The position numbers and the translations under genes were made by a program. Under the pieces are notes generated by a model. It made no database searches. It worked only from the letters and a program-made list of their open reading frames with translations, and was not told the DNA's origin. From Parascedosporium putredinis (lineage: Eukaryota; Ascomycota; Sordariomycetes; Microascales; Microascaceae), in contig CASHTG010000019.1 of assembly GCA_949357655.1 (NCBI GenBank), positions 1,798,001 through 1,862,000 on the forward strand: DNA of 64,000 bases, read 5' to 3'. Position 1 is the first letter of the stretch. Every line of letters starts with the position of its first letter. Of the stretch, positions 48,900-61,013 are shown in pieces.

Positions 48900-49818
48900 A
48901 TGGCCATCCTCATTAGCTCCATTCCCACCCTTCCCCTGCCACGAGAAACAAAATGCTGTTCAGCCACGCAAACCCACTCGTATATACCACTTGCCCGAAA
49001 CCCCCGAGGCCCAGTGCCCGATAACCCTGCTTTCCCGACGACCACGACTTCCCCCAATACACGGCCCGTCTCTTTGCTCGACCTCCCACTCGAAATCCGC
49101 CTCCAAATCTACTCGTGGGTCCACCTCCTCCACCCCTTCCAATACCGGGAGCTAGCCCCGGGCTACCCGGCCCCCGCCGTCCAACCCTACCGCACGGCCC
49201 ACCTACCCCCGTCCTCGGCCCCGTCCACAACCCCGACCCGGACCCCCGCTGCCGATCCCCCTCCTCGACTCGAGCCGGCCCTTTGCCTACATGCCCACGG
49301 CCCTGCTGCTCGCGAGCCGCCAAATCTACCACGAGGCGCGCGGGATCCCCTACGCCGCCAACGAGTTCTCCTTTTGCCCCATTTTCTGCTCGGGCCTCGC
49401 CGCGGCGGCAGCCCTCGTCGGCCGGGCGGCGCCGTGGCAGCGCCGGTCTCTGCGGTATCTCACTCTGCGGATGGGATTGGCCGACGCGCTTCGCATGCTG
49501 CGGCGGGAGTGGTGCGCGCTGACGGCCGGGCTGGAGGGCGCGAGGGGCCTGCGGTTACGGTTGGATGCCGGGCCGGAGGAGGCGGAGGCGGCGGTGGCGG
49601 TTGGGGTGGAGGTCTTGTCGGGGGCGCTGGTGGGTGGGTTTGCGAAGATGGCGGCGCTGAGGCAGGTGGAGGTGGAGGTGGTGGTGCCGGCGGCGGTGGC
49701 GGCGGTTGTGGCCGGGGGCGAGGGGGATGTTGGGGTGAGGATAGGGATGGCGCTGTGTGAGGAGGTGAGGAGGCTTTTGGAAGTGATGGGGAGGGGGAGG
49801 TTAGGGTTGTGTTGGTGA
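48900..49818 (+). CDS. 2EXR / F-box-like fungal protein, unknown function
   Basis: The gene codes for about 306 residues with no intron seen. The recognisable part is SLLDLPLEIRLQIYSWV near residue 60, followed later by TALLLASRQIYHEARG and IPYAANEFSF. This is the layout of the F-box-like/2EXR (DUF7730-type) proteins that are numerous in filamentous fungi; F-box members recruit substrates to SCF ubiquitin ligases, but most of these have no known role. The Leu-rich second half (LRYLTLRMGLADALRML) has no motif that I can name. Between about 49150 and 49280 the frame moves by two, consistent with two single-base losses in very C-rich sequence. The top strand is extremely C-rich in the first half and extremely G-rich in the second. 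The start at 48900 is the first Met of the frame and is uncertain. Confidence 0.62.
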
Positions 49819-49850
49819 GGGAGGTGAAGGGGGGTCAAGGGGAAGGTGGG
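49819..49850 (+). other. Predicted G-quadruplex motif directly after the stop codon
   Basis: Four G runs (49819-49821, 49829-49834, 49839-49842, 49848-49850) are separated by loops of 7, 4 and 5 bases, meeting the usual G3+N1-7 definition on the coding strand. The first run begins at the base after the TGA. Confidence 0.6.
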
Positions 49851-50455
49851 AGAGGTGAAGATGTGAAGGGTGGGTTTTTGGTGAGGTTGAATGGTGATGC
49901 TCTTCTTCTACTGTTTACCTGAGAGGTTTTCTTTTGAAAATGGGGAACTGCTCTGGGTTGAAGGATAGGGTATAATGAATGATGAAAATGAATATAGTCT
50001 ACATAATATTTCACTCTCCAATGCTATAAATTCTTTACTAAAAAGTAGTTACATCCAGGCTGTGAGTGTGTGTGGTGGCATGTCCTGGACTAACACATCA
50101 CCCAACATCTTCACATCCTGCGCCGACTTAGAGGGAATACACTCTGCGAATGCCCTCACTCTTAGGGCATGGAAACTGATAGAAGGAAATCACACACCAG
50201 CTAGCTAAAATAAATAAAGAAGAAAACCTTTGAATAGCCAGAAATCCTTTTCCTTTCTCTCCTCCTTTTCTCCCTCCAAGTTCTCCTCAAAACAGGAACA
50301 TCATCAACCACATATCATCTCTTCTTATCCCTTCATTTGAAGCCCCTTCTATCCTCTCCAGACCCCTTCCAGTCAGAAAACCCCAAGCACAAGGAAAGAA
50401 AAAAAAAAAAAAAAAAAGAGTCACCAGTCAGGAAAAATCTTCCTTCCCAATCACC
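49851..50455. other. Intergenic region with A19 run
   Basis: AT-rich sequence (about 49960-50060) follows the 2EXR-like gene. A run of 19 A lies at 50399-50417, some 40 bases before the tentative small gene. No other gene was seen. Confidence 0.5.
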
Positions 50456-50799
50456 ATGCCAACACAAACTGAAGAACCCGAACGTCGCTTCTTCCGCGGC
50501 TGCCCAGACCCTCCCTACGCCAACAACTTCCGAAGCCGCGATTCCCCTCGCACATTCTTCCCATGCCCGAAATGCCCGTCTTTTCCTTCGCCGCGGTCGA
50601 ATTCGTGGCCAAGCTCACCGTCGCTTGCGCCGTCGTCGGCCTCGTGCGCTGGCTCGTCTGCCCACCACCCCGCGACGGCCGAGTCCCCGTCGCCCTCGTG
50701 GGCGCGCGCACCCTCGTTCTCCTGACCATCGGCGTTTGGCAGCTCGACCTCGGGGTCGAGGTCTATGAACAGCATGGGCCCGAGGCTTTGCCGGTTTAG
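50456..50799 (+). CDS. Small hypothetical membrane protein (tentative)
   Basis: I do not recognise a family. A start at 50456 gives a polar N terminus (MPTQTEEPERRFFRG), and the continuation in the neighbouring frame gives two hydrophobic segments (VEFVAKLTVACAVVGLV and VALVGARTLVLLTIGVW) and a short acidic tail. One missing base between about 50520 and 50570 joins the two parts into about 114 residues, the same kind of correction needed in the neighbouring genes. Alternatively the second frame alone, from Met at 50563, encodes a 78-residue two-helix protein. Support is limited to hydrophobicity pattern and frame arithmetic. Confidence 0.35.
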
Positions 50800-53700
50800 T
50801 TTATGGTGAGCCTGGGGTTCCAGCTCATGTGTTCCCTCTACCTCTTTGCGCTTTGAGCGGAATCCGATGGTTGGCCTGAAGTTTGGTGTTGAAGGGAGAG
50901 AGACGGGCCAACCGATCGGGGGAGGGGAGGAAGAGATACTTTACGAGCCACGGAGGCTAGAAGAACGATTATACTTGCCATCAAGGGCCACTCTCCGAAT
51001 GAAACAAGCCGAGCTTCGGACTCATCGAACGAACCTTTCAGAGACAGACAAGAAAGGTATGCCGCTCTCACCCTCCTCAACAGCAGATCCAAACATTGGA
51101 CAAAAACACAAAGACAAGAAAGGGTAAACTCATGCTAACGGCTTCCGTGTTTAGTTTAACTATGAACCCTTCAAGGTCTTCGTGTAGCCTCCTCCGGTAG
51201 TGATGTGGCAGAAGTCGACAACAGAAGTACGGATAGGACGACAGAACGACAGAACGACGCGGCGGTAAAGTGGCACTTAATCGACGAGAAAGAGGCGCCA
51301 GCTTCCACGCCCGCGGTTGAAAGGGTTCAAGAAAGGTCTTGTCTTTAGAGGATAAAAAGAGAGATAGAAACCGGAAATTTCCACCAGCTTGTTTCCAACG
51401 GTCCTGTGCATCCCACGACCTCCTAGCCCGTGTTTTTGCTCAAAGATGGTGTTTGTAATGTGCCAAGTGTTCAAGACAGCTCGTTGTCAACCCCTTCCTA
51501 TCCCCCTTTCCCTCCCTCGTACATCCAGTATAGATTGGTTCGTTGCAAAGGGTATTGCTCTTGTAGGATAAGACTGACTCAGTGAGATTTGGATTGAACC
51601 ATAGGATGGTCGATGCCGTTCCGAATAAGAGGCATTAGTCTGGCTGCCATCCCGACAACGCGCGGATGCGATGACTCAACGATCGCAACTCTGCGGGCCC
51701 GTCAGGACTATTCCCTTTCTACGCTCCGAGAGACTTCAAATGTTCCTAGTATTGATGCCGCTCCACTCGATAGCCCCACATAGGTAGCAAAGAGGGAAAA
51801 TGGAGAATTGCAACAAAAGCTCGGCTTGGACAAGGCTCCATGTGGTCGTCTCGCTCTCGCCAACGGGTTCTGATATATCCGGTTCGCAAAAGAACCATTT
51901 CAGCCTTTTGCCTCGCAATAGATCCTGGAGTCGGAGAATCCATGAGATATACAAGCAGGACAGGATATTGCCCATGCAAGCAATACGACACCCAGATGGC
52001 GATCCTCTTAGAGAATCGGGGTCGCACGCCGAGCATCGAGCCCGTCTTACCAGAGACTTGGGCAGTGACTCAATGCCTCGACAAGACCGGCCAATATCTA
52101 CACAGCTGCGACGGACGCCTCTTTCGCTATCTCTGTCCCCGCCCCCTCCACATCTGCAACTCGTCTACGCAAGCGGAAATAACATGCACAAATAAAAGAA
52201 ACAGAGAGCCGCCAATATATGGGACGGCGGCCGCATGCAGCTCTCTCCGCCCTTTTTAATATCATCTTGTTCTCTTTTCGAACGATAACCCCTGAAAATG
52301 TAACCTAGACGGACATGCCGGTCAGGTTGAAGTGATGGAACCAACCCCGGTGAGGCGGGGCCGGCTCGGCGCAGAGGCCCTCGGAGCGGGAGCGGGCCAT
52401 GACGCGAGGGCATCCAAAGGTCCCGTATTCGTGTTCTTTTTCTAGACGTCCATGGAGTTTTCTTACGCTTAGCATGGTTCGGATTGCTTTTAATCTGTAC
52501 ATCCATTGTATAATTTCCCCCACTTCCTTTGGCCGCGGGAATTGTCTCTTCGGATTTTGCTTGGCGACAACAGTGAGAGGAACCCCTATAAAGGATCAAT
52601 TGAGTTGACCTGGGATGGGACGGGGCAGAGGTTACCCATGCTGCTTGCACAACCCCCAAAGTATGAGTCAACGCCCGACCATCGCCCTTGACTCCTCCCG
52701 CGCACTCGGGTTCGGGAGCCGGGACAGTCTCTCTTGGCGACCGGGGGCAAAAGACATGCCGTCGACATTTCTATGGCTTGGTAATTTGACGAGTTTGAGA
52801 GAGACTCTTACTTGAAGGAGACAATGATCGAGTTATGAGATACCAAAGTGCGGTTCACTGTGCATTACACCGGAAGTAATTTCGTTGCCTAGTGCGAGGA
52901 ATGCGAGCAGATGCAATGGATCGATCCATCCATGAATTAGAAGGTATTTTGTCCCTTTGCGCCAGGATCTGGGACCGTGAACTTTACAGCGTTTGTCGTT
53001 ATTTTTGTCTCTTAGTTTCCTTTTTCTTGAAACCAATCCTTCACTCAGTTGTCGCTTTCGAAGTACGCTTCCTGATGTGCCATTTCGAGTTTAGCGGGCT
53101 TGCCCGCAACCGTTCCAGAAGAGATAAGGCACTCGCTCGCCATTAATGGTCCTTTTACGCAGACACGGAGTGAATTTCTCCAGGCTGACGAGCGCTGGGA
53201 CTTCACGCTCGATACCTCAGTGATGGGACGGGCTGTTTCGCCAATCCCTGGCCTTGTGCCCTGTGCATTTGGACTTTGATGTAATAAGCTGAGCAAGAAA
53301 GGGGGTTTTTTGGGGACCAAAGACGTAACGCATATGCAGAGCTGGGTTCGAACAAGCAAGACAGCTTCCCAGTCAGAGTAGGAATAGGAACCCCGCGCTC
53401 GTGGCGTTACGTTTCGGGACTGTTCCCCATTGAGGGAAACTTGATTCGGCGCGCGGGGAGACTCGTCCTCTCCGACGACCCATCACTCCCTTCAATGTTC
53501 TCTAAGACTCGTGAGTCACGCTAGCAATCGGCGGGTTAGATTTTCAATTGATAGCGAGTGGCCGTCTGCCGCGTCGATGCATGTACTTGTAATAAGATGA
53601 CCTGGCGGTCAGGGACAGGATTTCAAAGTAATAATCCATGTTTTCCCATTGACCGGTTCCATCCCTGGAAAGACCCCGAAAACAATTACCAATGAGTCCG

Positions 53701-54584
53701 GGGTGTGAAACTTGTGGAGATAACTGTGCAGGTGGAAAAGGACGAAAAGGGAACTGCCCGTGGGCGGCCGAGCGATGACTCTTTTTTCAATCTTCTTTTT
53801 GGTATCCGAGAGAGAGGGACAAGTAGGAAATAGGTACAGCATAGAAGTGTCCATGCTATATGAAGAAAAAGAGCAATGGAGCTCGTTCTACCCCATCGCT
53901 GCTTCCTCAGCACTATCATGACTGGTTGCTCCCTGAAATATTCCACATCGAATTCGGCCCAGCACACGGGGCCACTCCTTCCCACACTCCCCAGACAAAC
54001 TCGGAGTCAGACCTCCGACCTGCCGGACAAGACTAGGTATAAAGAGCCGCGCATCCCGTCGATGCCTTGCAGCCTTCCGACCCTCTCGACAACTTCACCT
54101 CATCCAAGCACTTCAATACTGTCTCAAGGGCCCTTTTCCTTAGTGGATAGTAGAAGAGCTATACCGAATTTTTATCACATGCGTTTTCTTGAACGTCCCC
54201 CCCTTCATTACCAAATTCATTACCCCGCCAGCCCCCGAGAGTGAAGGCTTGTCTGTAGAGGTGGGTGTCAGCAACCGAGATCGGCCTCGTATGTTCTTCT
54301 CTTTTCGCAGCCTACCGGGCACACTTTCGTGCCCGACCCCATGTCCGACACCTCACCACCCGGATTAGCACCAGCACCGACATGGATAGAATGGAGCCTT
54401 TCCTAGTTGTATACCTGACATACCTCACCCCCAATGCGTGCCGAAATGGCTCCGGTGCGGAACCAACAACGCGTTTGCTAACCTTTAAAAGGTCCTTACA
54501 GGTATCCCGGCAACCCCTCGCATCTCGAGGTGCTTCTTTTTTCTTAGCTAGACGCAGAAGAGAATCTCCTGCGTAGTTGCCATC
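50800..54584. other. Gene-poor region, 3.8 kb
   Basis: No protein family was recognised. A short 8-bp tandem (GACAGAAC units) lies at about 51235-51262. The last 300 bases are probably the promoter and leader of the GFA-domain gene. Confidence 0.5.
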
Positions 54585-55417
54585 ATGAACGTCACTTGCC
54601 AATGCCGCTCCGTGACGTTTCAAACGCCCACGCCTCAGCCTCTCGCTTTGTACATCTGTCACTGTTCTGCGTGTCGCACTCAGACTGGCTCGGCCTTTGG
54701 CACCAGCGCTATCTTTCCCAAGTTTTCCCTGCCAGCAGATGAAAAGCTGTCTGTCTATGCGTGAGTCACTCCTTCGCATCCCTTCCCCTTTCTTGATCCG
54801 GAGGTTATTCCTTGACAGGAGCACACCGATCTAGCATAGCTAGGTTGCGTTTCTTAGAGATGCCATGTTCAAGAAGTTTGAGTGACACAAGTTCACTTGG
54901 TCAATATTAGTGATAGGTGGGGAGTGAAAGGTCTAGAGTAGGCTAACATGCTTGATCTTCATGTATGCAGACGACTGACTTCAACCGGAGACAAGCTTCA
55001 CTGGTAAGTCCATTTCTGATCTTGCTGGTTTACGTGGCTATCTATGCCCATGGAAGCTTACCCCTGCCCCAGCTACTTTTGTAAGACGTGCGGAACCCGC
55101 CTCGTCCACGCTACACCCGTAAGTCCCCTCATATCTCGAGCCTCGCCTACTTCTCTTCTCTCTTACCCTCGAGGCCCCGAGTAGAGACTCTAACTTTTGA
55201 CCCGGCCTCTTTTCAACAGTCCAAGAATGTCGTCTCCGTCAGAGGCGGCTGCATCGAAGGCCTAGACTGGTCGACAGCCATACACCTATGGACAAAGTCC
55301 GCCATGGTGCCCATTCCCGAGGGCTGCGAGACCCATTCGGAAAGCTCGCCCAGCACGGATTATGGCGAGACTCAAGAGGTACTGGACCAACCCGGGGATC
55401 TAGCCTGCAGCGGATAG
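54585..55417 (+). CDS. GFA / CENP-V-domain zinc protein
   Basis: The exons are 54585-54760, 54971-55003, 55073-55118 and 55220-55417, 150 residues with no frameshift. Exon 2 is only 33 bases and exon 3 only 46. All introns have GTGAGT or GTAAGT donors and CAG acceptors, and the first is unusually long (210 bases). The zinc ligands of the glutathione-dependent formaldehyde-activating (GFA) fold are all present: CQC near the N terminus, CHCSAC, and YFCKTCGTR. The fold is shared by Gfa enzymes, which help glutathione capture formaldehyde, and by centromere protein V. Most fungal members have no tested function, so the substrate is unknown. The segment CIEGLDW near the end is also typical of the family. 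The C-terminal 40 residues are polar and unmatched. Confidence 0.88.
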
Positions 55418-55927
55418 GGCTGAGGTAAACAACGAAAGACAAAATCGTAGACTCGTCTTTCGATGGCTTAAGAAAAACCCAAAGTTGAAGGAGCTGATGT
55501 TTTTATTGATTTGTTCTAGTTTCGCCATGACGTGGGAGTCCAACAATAGTGAGCCTCTTTTTTTCCGGGGCTATATCGGTATATCGTCGCGCTTCACCAC
55601 CTCCTTCCTGCGCTCTACCCATTGTCTCTCTTGCCCCCTTGATATTTGAGGGAGGCTACGTTACGCCATCAACTCGTCTCCGTCTTTTTTGTTTTCATCG
55701 ACTGTCTTAAAAGGGAGCTATATATAAAGCATTAAACAGGGTCTATCTAATAGGAGTTCAAAATTATATATTAATAAACTGATTGCACTGCTCGCTTGCT
55801 TTATTCAAGAAAGAAAAAAACCTTCCGGATAGGACGCCATTATAAAGCATGCCTCACAAACACTCATAAAATACGAACTAAGCGACGTGAACAGACGGCC
55901 ACACGCATAGCTTACATATACACCGCG
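55418..55927. other. Convergent 3' regions of the GFA gene and the DUF1295 gene
   Basis: AT-rich sequence with TATA-like stretches (about 55720-55790) separates two convergent genes. No reading frame was recognised. Confidence 0.55.
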
Positions 55928-57223
55928 TTAATGCTCGTTCCGTTCCCCTTCGACGACATCTCCTTCATTAGCATCGGCATCAACATCGCTAGCATCTCGC
56001 TCGTCCTCGTCTCTCCTCCTCTCCGTGTTGAGACCACCCCTGCCCACCTGAGAATGCTTGGCCGGATCAAACGCATAGAGAGGCAGCTCCAAGAAAAACG
56101 CTCGCTTTACCCAGAGTGGCAGGCGCAGATACAGAGCGGGAGGGAAAGGGAAGAGAGGGCTCGTGCGGCGCTGGTACTGCTCGTACGCCTCCCAGTTGAG
56201 GTCCTTTTCATAGCGTCGCTTGGCGGTGGGGCGTTCCGAGAGCGGCATGCCGGAGAGGAAGAGGAGGAGAAATGTGATGAAGAAGGGGCCGACAATGGAA
56301 GAGTAGAGAGCTGCTCGCGGGGCTGAGGGTAAGGTGTCGGAGGTTGTGGGGGAGGTGGCGATGGTATAGATGCCTTGACCAATTCATGTTAGAGAGCTCG
56401 GAACACTCAGTCAGGGGCGGGCGCGCGAAGGGTAATGAGGTTGAAAAGGGCAAGAAGGTACTTGACTTACCAAACTGGGTCAAGATATCACCAAAGTAGT
56501 TGGGGTGCCTCGAATATTTCCATAACCCTTTGCCGCAAATCTCTGATGCACCACCTCCATACTTGCTCCTAAAGGCAAACTTTTGCACGTCCGCGACAAC
56601 CTCGAACAAGAAACCGAGGCCAAACATGACGACGCCGGCGATGTCCGCAGGGTGCCGAACGGCACGTCATCGTCGGCGGCAGCGAGGGCGGGAGAATTTC
56701 CAATGGTGACGGGCAGAGAGACGGTCCATACCCAGAGCATCTGGAAGACCCAGAAGGCGAGGAAGGCGAAGAAGCGGCCACGCATCTTGTCGAAGCGAGA
56801 GTCATGGCCGGTGCGGATGATGCGGTAGAAGAGGAAACCGGAGAGGCGGAGGGCCCAGACGCACATGAGGATACTGACGAGAATCTGGCGGGGGAAGGGT
56901 CCTGGGAGAGGGAGAGAGTGAGGATGGCGAGGATGGCGAAGTTGGTGCCACCAGCAAAGTCTACGCGAGGCAGGCGAGGGTTGGAGTGTCTGGTTAGCGG
57001 TCACTTTCTTGCAATAGGACTCTGCACCGTGGTGATTACTGCCTTGGTGCTAAAGAGGGCGTTCATTTGACGTGAGAGGGGGAAGAGCGAGGCGGAAGGC
57101 CTACTTACCAGTGAGCAAATCGAACTGGCAGCCGTACGCGATGCTGAAAAATAACAGCTGGTATGCTACCGTGATGATACCCGTAAGGCCGAGGTAGTAG
57201 TCGTCTAACGCCTCGATCCCCAT
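55928..57223 (-). CDS. DUF1295 membrane protein (steroid-reductase-like superfamily)
   Basis: The exons are complement(57109-57223), complement(56471-56960) and complement(55928-56373), about 350 residues. The N terminus MGIEALDDYYLGLTG leads into several hydrophobic helices. DFAGGTNF, a Leu-rich helix, RLSGFLFYRI, FWVFQMLWVWTVSLPVT and the hallmark KGLWKYSRHPNYFGD follow; the last is the SRHPNYFGE-type motif shared with sterol reductases and isoprenyl methyltransferases. The final 70 residues are polar and rich in Asp and Glu. The superfamily binds NAD(P)H or S-adenosylmethionine-type cofactors in the ER membrane, but DUF1295 members have no agreed substrate. Two frame breaks, each one C short on the coding strand, lie at the top-strand G runs 56890-56894 and 56650-56652. 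An upstream in-frame extension without Met supports the start chosen. Confidence 0.87.
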
Positions 57224-58300
57224 ACTGGCGATGGGCAGCTTCGAGCTGTCTCTTTGCGCTGCGAAGAGGGGTTGTTGACGAGCCGTGCAGGCGTGCGCCT
57301 GATTGCAAGAAGAGGTGGTGGTATATACTGTCTATGCGGCGAAGCGTGGTTAGAAAAGCAGAAGATGGCTTTCTTTACCCATGCCGGCCGGGTATTTCCA
57401 TATTTTCGTTTTAACTCACGGTTTTGTTTTTGACTTGCCTGTAGTGTCTGTCCCACTAGTAAGTGGCGTACAATAAATAATCAGACACTTTTCTCGTTCA
57501 ATCTAATCCTCTTCGTAGATGCCTCCGACAACTTAGGCGTCGGGCTTTTCGTAGATATACTCCGATAACCACATATATCGTCAATACCGTAGAGGGAGTC
57601 TTCTCTAACGACGACGGGGGTAGTAGGTAGGGCAAACGGTTTGGGAGATGTTTTGTTTGTCTGTGTGGCCTCGAGGAGGTTTGGAGTGAGGTGAGGGGCT
57701 GGTGAGCCTGGAGGTTTTCTGACGCTTGGAGCCCTTGCCGAGACAGGGATCTGCGTGCCGGAGTCGTAGCGAACCAAGCTCGCGATCGAGGTTGCTGACT
57801 TACACAGTGAGGATCGCGGAGGAAGCAGCACATCGAGACCGTCGGCGAAGCTTGCCTATCTCACTTAACAAGCATCCATTGCCGTAAAAATGATATCATA
57901 GGATGAGAAATTGAGATATACAGTCAGAACATCCATAGCTAGCTAGCTGGCCTGTCTGTGCTTCGGGCAGTAAGACACTGAACCCGACCTAGCTTCTTAT
58001 TCCGTTCATGATCATCTGCATATTACTAAGTTCGAGTGTATTTATATTATACATATAGGCGGTAGGTAGGCGCTGTGAGCTGGCCCCAGAGGTGAAGGAA
58101 GGGTTCATGTATATAAAAATAGAAAGAGGCGGAGAGGAGGGGAGAGAGAGAATATATATATGTATGTATGTATACCTCGGTAGAGAGGGGGAGGAGGGAG
58201 GGAATGAATAAAGTAGGTAGGTAGGTAGGCTGAATGGAGGAGGACAAAAAGCAAAACATAATCCGTCTCGATCCATTTGAGGGGAATCTAGCGGATGGTC
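57224..58300. other. Intergenic region with microsatellites
   Basis: It holds TATA/TATG tracts at about 58151-58173 and a (GTAG)n tract at about 58211-58229. A 116-codon minus-strand open frame at 57481-57831 is not supported well enough to call. Confidence 0.5.
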
Positions 58301-58305
58301 AAAAA
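58301..58305 (-). terminator. Pol III terminator of tRNA-Thr
   Basis: On the minus strand five T follow the discriminator base after a single base, which is sufficient for RNA polymerase III termination. Confidence 0.8.
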
Positions 58306-58306
58306 T

Positions 58307-58388
58307 TGCCCACACCTGGGATCGAACCGGGGACCTCATCATTCACTAGCTATACTAGTGATGCGCTCTACCACTGAGCTATACGGGC
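58307..58388 (-). tRNA. tRNA-Thr, anticodon AGT, with 10 nt intron
   Basis: On the minus strand the acceptor stem GCCCGTA (58388-58382) pairs with TGTGGGC (58314-58308), with two G:U pairs, and the discriminator is A (58307). The D arm is GCTC/GAGC. The anticodon stem is CATCA/TGATG, with T33 and anticodon AGT at 58356-58354. The 10-base intron (58352-58343) carries CTAG, which can pair with CTAG of the anticodon region, the usual precursor arrangement. The T arm is CCCGG-TTCGATC-CCAGG with one C.A mismatch at 51:63. The AGT anticodon (read as IGU after deamination) decodes threonine. Confidence 0.92.
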
Positions 58389-61013
58389 TATGCATATACC
58401 GGCGGCTATTAGCATATATGATGGGCCAACAGCCCTTTGTCTCGTCGAACCCCTGCTCACTCTTTCAAGCCCACCACCCACGCAATTGTTCCAGTACTTT
58501 GTCTGGTCTTGGCATTAAACTTTATTTAGTTTCTGGTAAGCAACGACTGATACCATCGGGCCAATCTATTTCATCTTCGTCTTCGGCATATCTCAGCTTC
58601 TTCGATTTCTAAGAGCTTGCCAAGGGAAGGGAAGTTTGTAAGAGCGACTGATTGACACTGTTGATTTGCATCCTTGCGTTTCTCAATTAGTATGGCTCCA
58701 TTCGGGTTGCCTTGCGGAGATTTACGCCTGCGACGGGCCCCGGGATTCGCGGCCGAGTCGATCTCGTCTTTGCCAGAGACAGGTCTCCGCTTCAAGTTGA
58801 GAGCGTTTCTTCCTTCTGTGACCCAGGCCGTTCCGACCGAGCTCATACCGCCACCCCTGTGCCGCTTCTTATTATATCGTCTCGATATTTATACGTTACA
58901 GCTTTGCCCACGATTAGCCCTCGAGCGTGAGATGGTGGTGGGTGGGCTCATCATCAACGAAGGTGGTCCGAGTCTAGACCCCGCGAGACCGAACGGAGTT
59001 TGACCCTCCCCGAACGGTTCCCAAGCCCACAAGCCCCGGCAGGCTGCAACGACGTGTGTTACCATCAGAGAAAATACAGTTGTTGATCGTTGAACTGTGC
59101 CTTCCTGGACCGGCTGGTCTTGCGATATCTCCAGGCAAGCGGACGCGAAAGTCCGACGAATCTTGGTGGAGCAGCGCGTAATCCTGCCAGTACCGGGTAT
59201 GCTGCTGCTTGAGGCCACACTAAAAAGGGCCAGCCTTGAACAATGCATGCTTTCGTACGTGTGTCCGTGAGCTGAACCACGGAAATGGTGAGAGTGGCTG
59301 TACAGGCCAGGGGAGAATGTCGCGAATATGGAACTCTTATTAGGTAAACGCTTGTCTAGCAGAGTGAGGACGAGTGGATTGTACCATTCCATCGAAATAG
59401 GCCTTTGCATGAAGCTTTTCATCAAATGCACATCACTGGCGACATGCGAGTGTGGGTAGGTACCGCCAACTGGGCCAGAAGGGACCCAGGACAGACCCAG
59501 GAGAAGGGATTCAAGTTCATCGCTGGTCTGTCTTGACCCAGCTCCCCACCGACGAAATTTTTTTCTCTTCTTTCCCCTGTGCTGCTGTGCTGTGACTGTG
59601 GTCTGTCAGGGCTCTGACGTCTGCCATTGGCCAGCGATTCGCTCGACCTGGGGGCTCAAACGAGTGGTGTCTGGAGAATGTCTCAAAACCGCTACCCCTG
59701 TCCCGCTCCCCGCCAGTGTCGCGCCAAGCTTTGCACAATTGAAGACATTGAAGAGTCAACCTTTTTGTCAGGTTGGCGAGCCCATGCAAGGTCCCGCCTA
59801 ACCCCATAATCATCCGTTCGAGCCTCAACTTTGACTGGGGACCCCTACAGAGTGGGCCCGAATCTCAAACACCACATCCTTCTCTTGCTCCCCTCTGATG
59901 CTGTCGATGCTGCATCGAGAGAGTCCGACCATCCACGGACAAAACATGTCAACGAGGATGCCCTTGCCATGAGCCATGTCCCACACTCCTTTCGCTCTGC
60001 CAATCGGCTTTTGCCAATCGTGGATCGTTCCAACTCTTCTCGAAAGCTTGTTGCGCTTGCGCTGTGCCATCTGCAATGGCCCGGCCATGTTCTAGGCCAG
60101 CCCGTGCTGTCTGTCTTGTCTCCCAGCGTCAAACCACCCTGGCCAACAAGGATCGAAGATCTTGTGCCCCCCTTCTCGACGAAACCGTGACCCATCCACG
60201 TAATTTATCCACTGTCAAACTTGTATGTACAGCATAGTGTAGCGTGATAATACCGTGTCGCTGTGGGGTTTTCTCAGGAATTCGACTGTGTGTGCTCTGT
60301 CGCTGGCTTGGGTGCATTGCCGCCAGGGGAAGGAACCCTGGACCCTCTCCCTCCTCTCGACTGCCCTTGTTCACGATCTTCCCATCCCAACAACCTCCCC
60401 TTCCCCTTTTCTCTCTCTACCGTAGTATTGCCATGTCCCCCCTGGGAATCATTTCCTTGTCTAATGCACAGCCGTTGACGGCTTCGTTTTTGAATAGCAG
60501 TCTCTTTGTTTCTTCTCCTCTTCTCTTTCGTCCTACTTTTTCTTCTTCTCTTTTCCTCGTTTGGGAACTTCTCTTTCGATACACTCCTTGGGAATGCCGA
60601 CCCGCTAACCTTCGTCATTCCTTTCCTTTCTTTTTATTTTCGATTCTCAAGCTTCGCTTCTTTCGCTACGGCTTTATCTCCGTCGACCGGTGCCTGGCCA
60701 TCTCGCCCTTTGGTCCTTGCTTAATTTTCACGGAACGAGACTGATCGATTCTATTCGGCTCCTTCTCTCCGACTCGAGGCCGGCGATTTCGCGACCGATC
60801 CGCTCATTATTGTCCTAATCGTATTTTTCGAGAACGAGGGTTGATCCCAAGACTATCGAACGCCTTCTTCTTTTTTTTTTTTTTTTGTATACACTCTTGC
60901 CATCCGACGGCTGGTTCTGTTGAGATCAGATTACAAAACTACTTTCAAACTCTTCTTATCCTTCGATCTTCCTGGTGTAAAGGTCCTAGCTCGGAGCGAC
61001 ACTTTTGCCCAGT
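58389..61013. other. Intergenic region ahead of the secreted-protein gene
   Basis: No gene was recognised. The last 750 bases are strongly pyrimidine-rich on the top strand, with a T16 run at 60871-60886, consistent with a long promoter and 5' leader for the gene that follows. Confidence 0.55.

Noticed and set aside
49795..49810. TTAGGG at 49801-49806 as an interstitial telomere repeat
   Set aside because: Only a single TTAGGG unit is present, inside G-rich coding sequence.
54800..55400. A programmed -1 frameshift signal as a general explanation for broken frames
   Set aside because: No slippery heptamer or downstream stem recurs at the sites, and a single protein such as the Nbp2-like one would need five events.
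57481..57831. A 116-codon minus-strand open frame ending in KRIRLNEKSV
   Set aside because: Composition (Ser, Thr, Pro, Lys) is compatible with a real disordered protein, and a GTAAGT donor lies near its 5' end. I cannot find a family, a convincing first exon or any conserved motif, so I leave it undecided.
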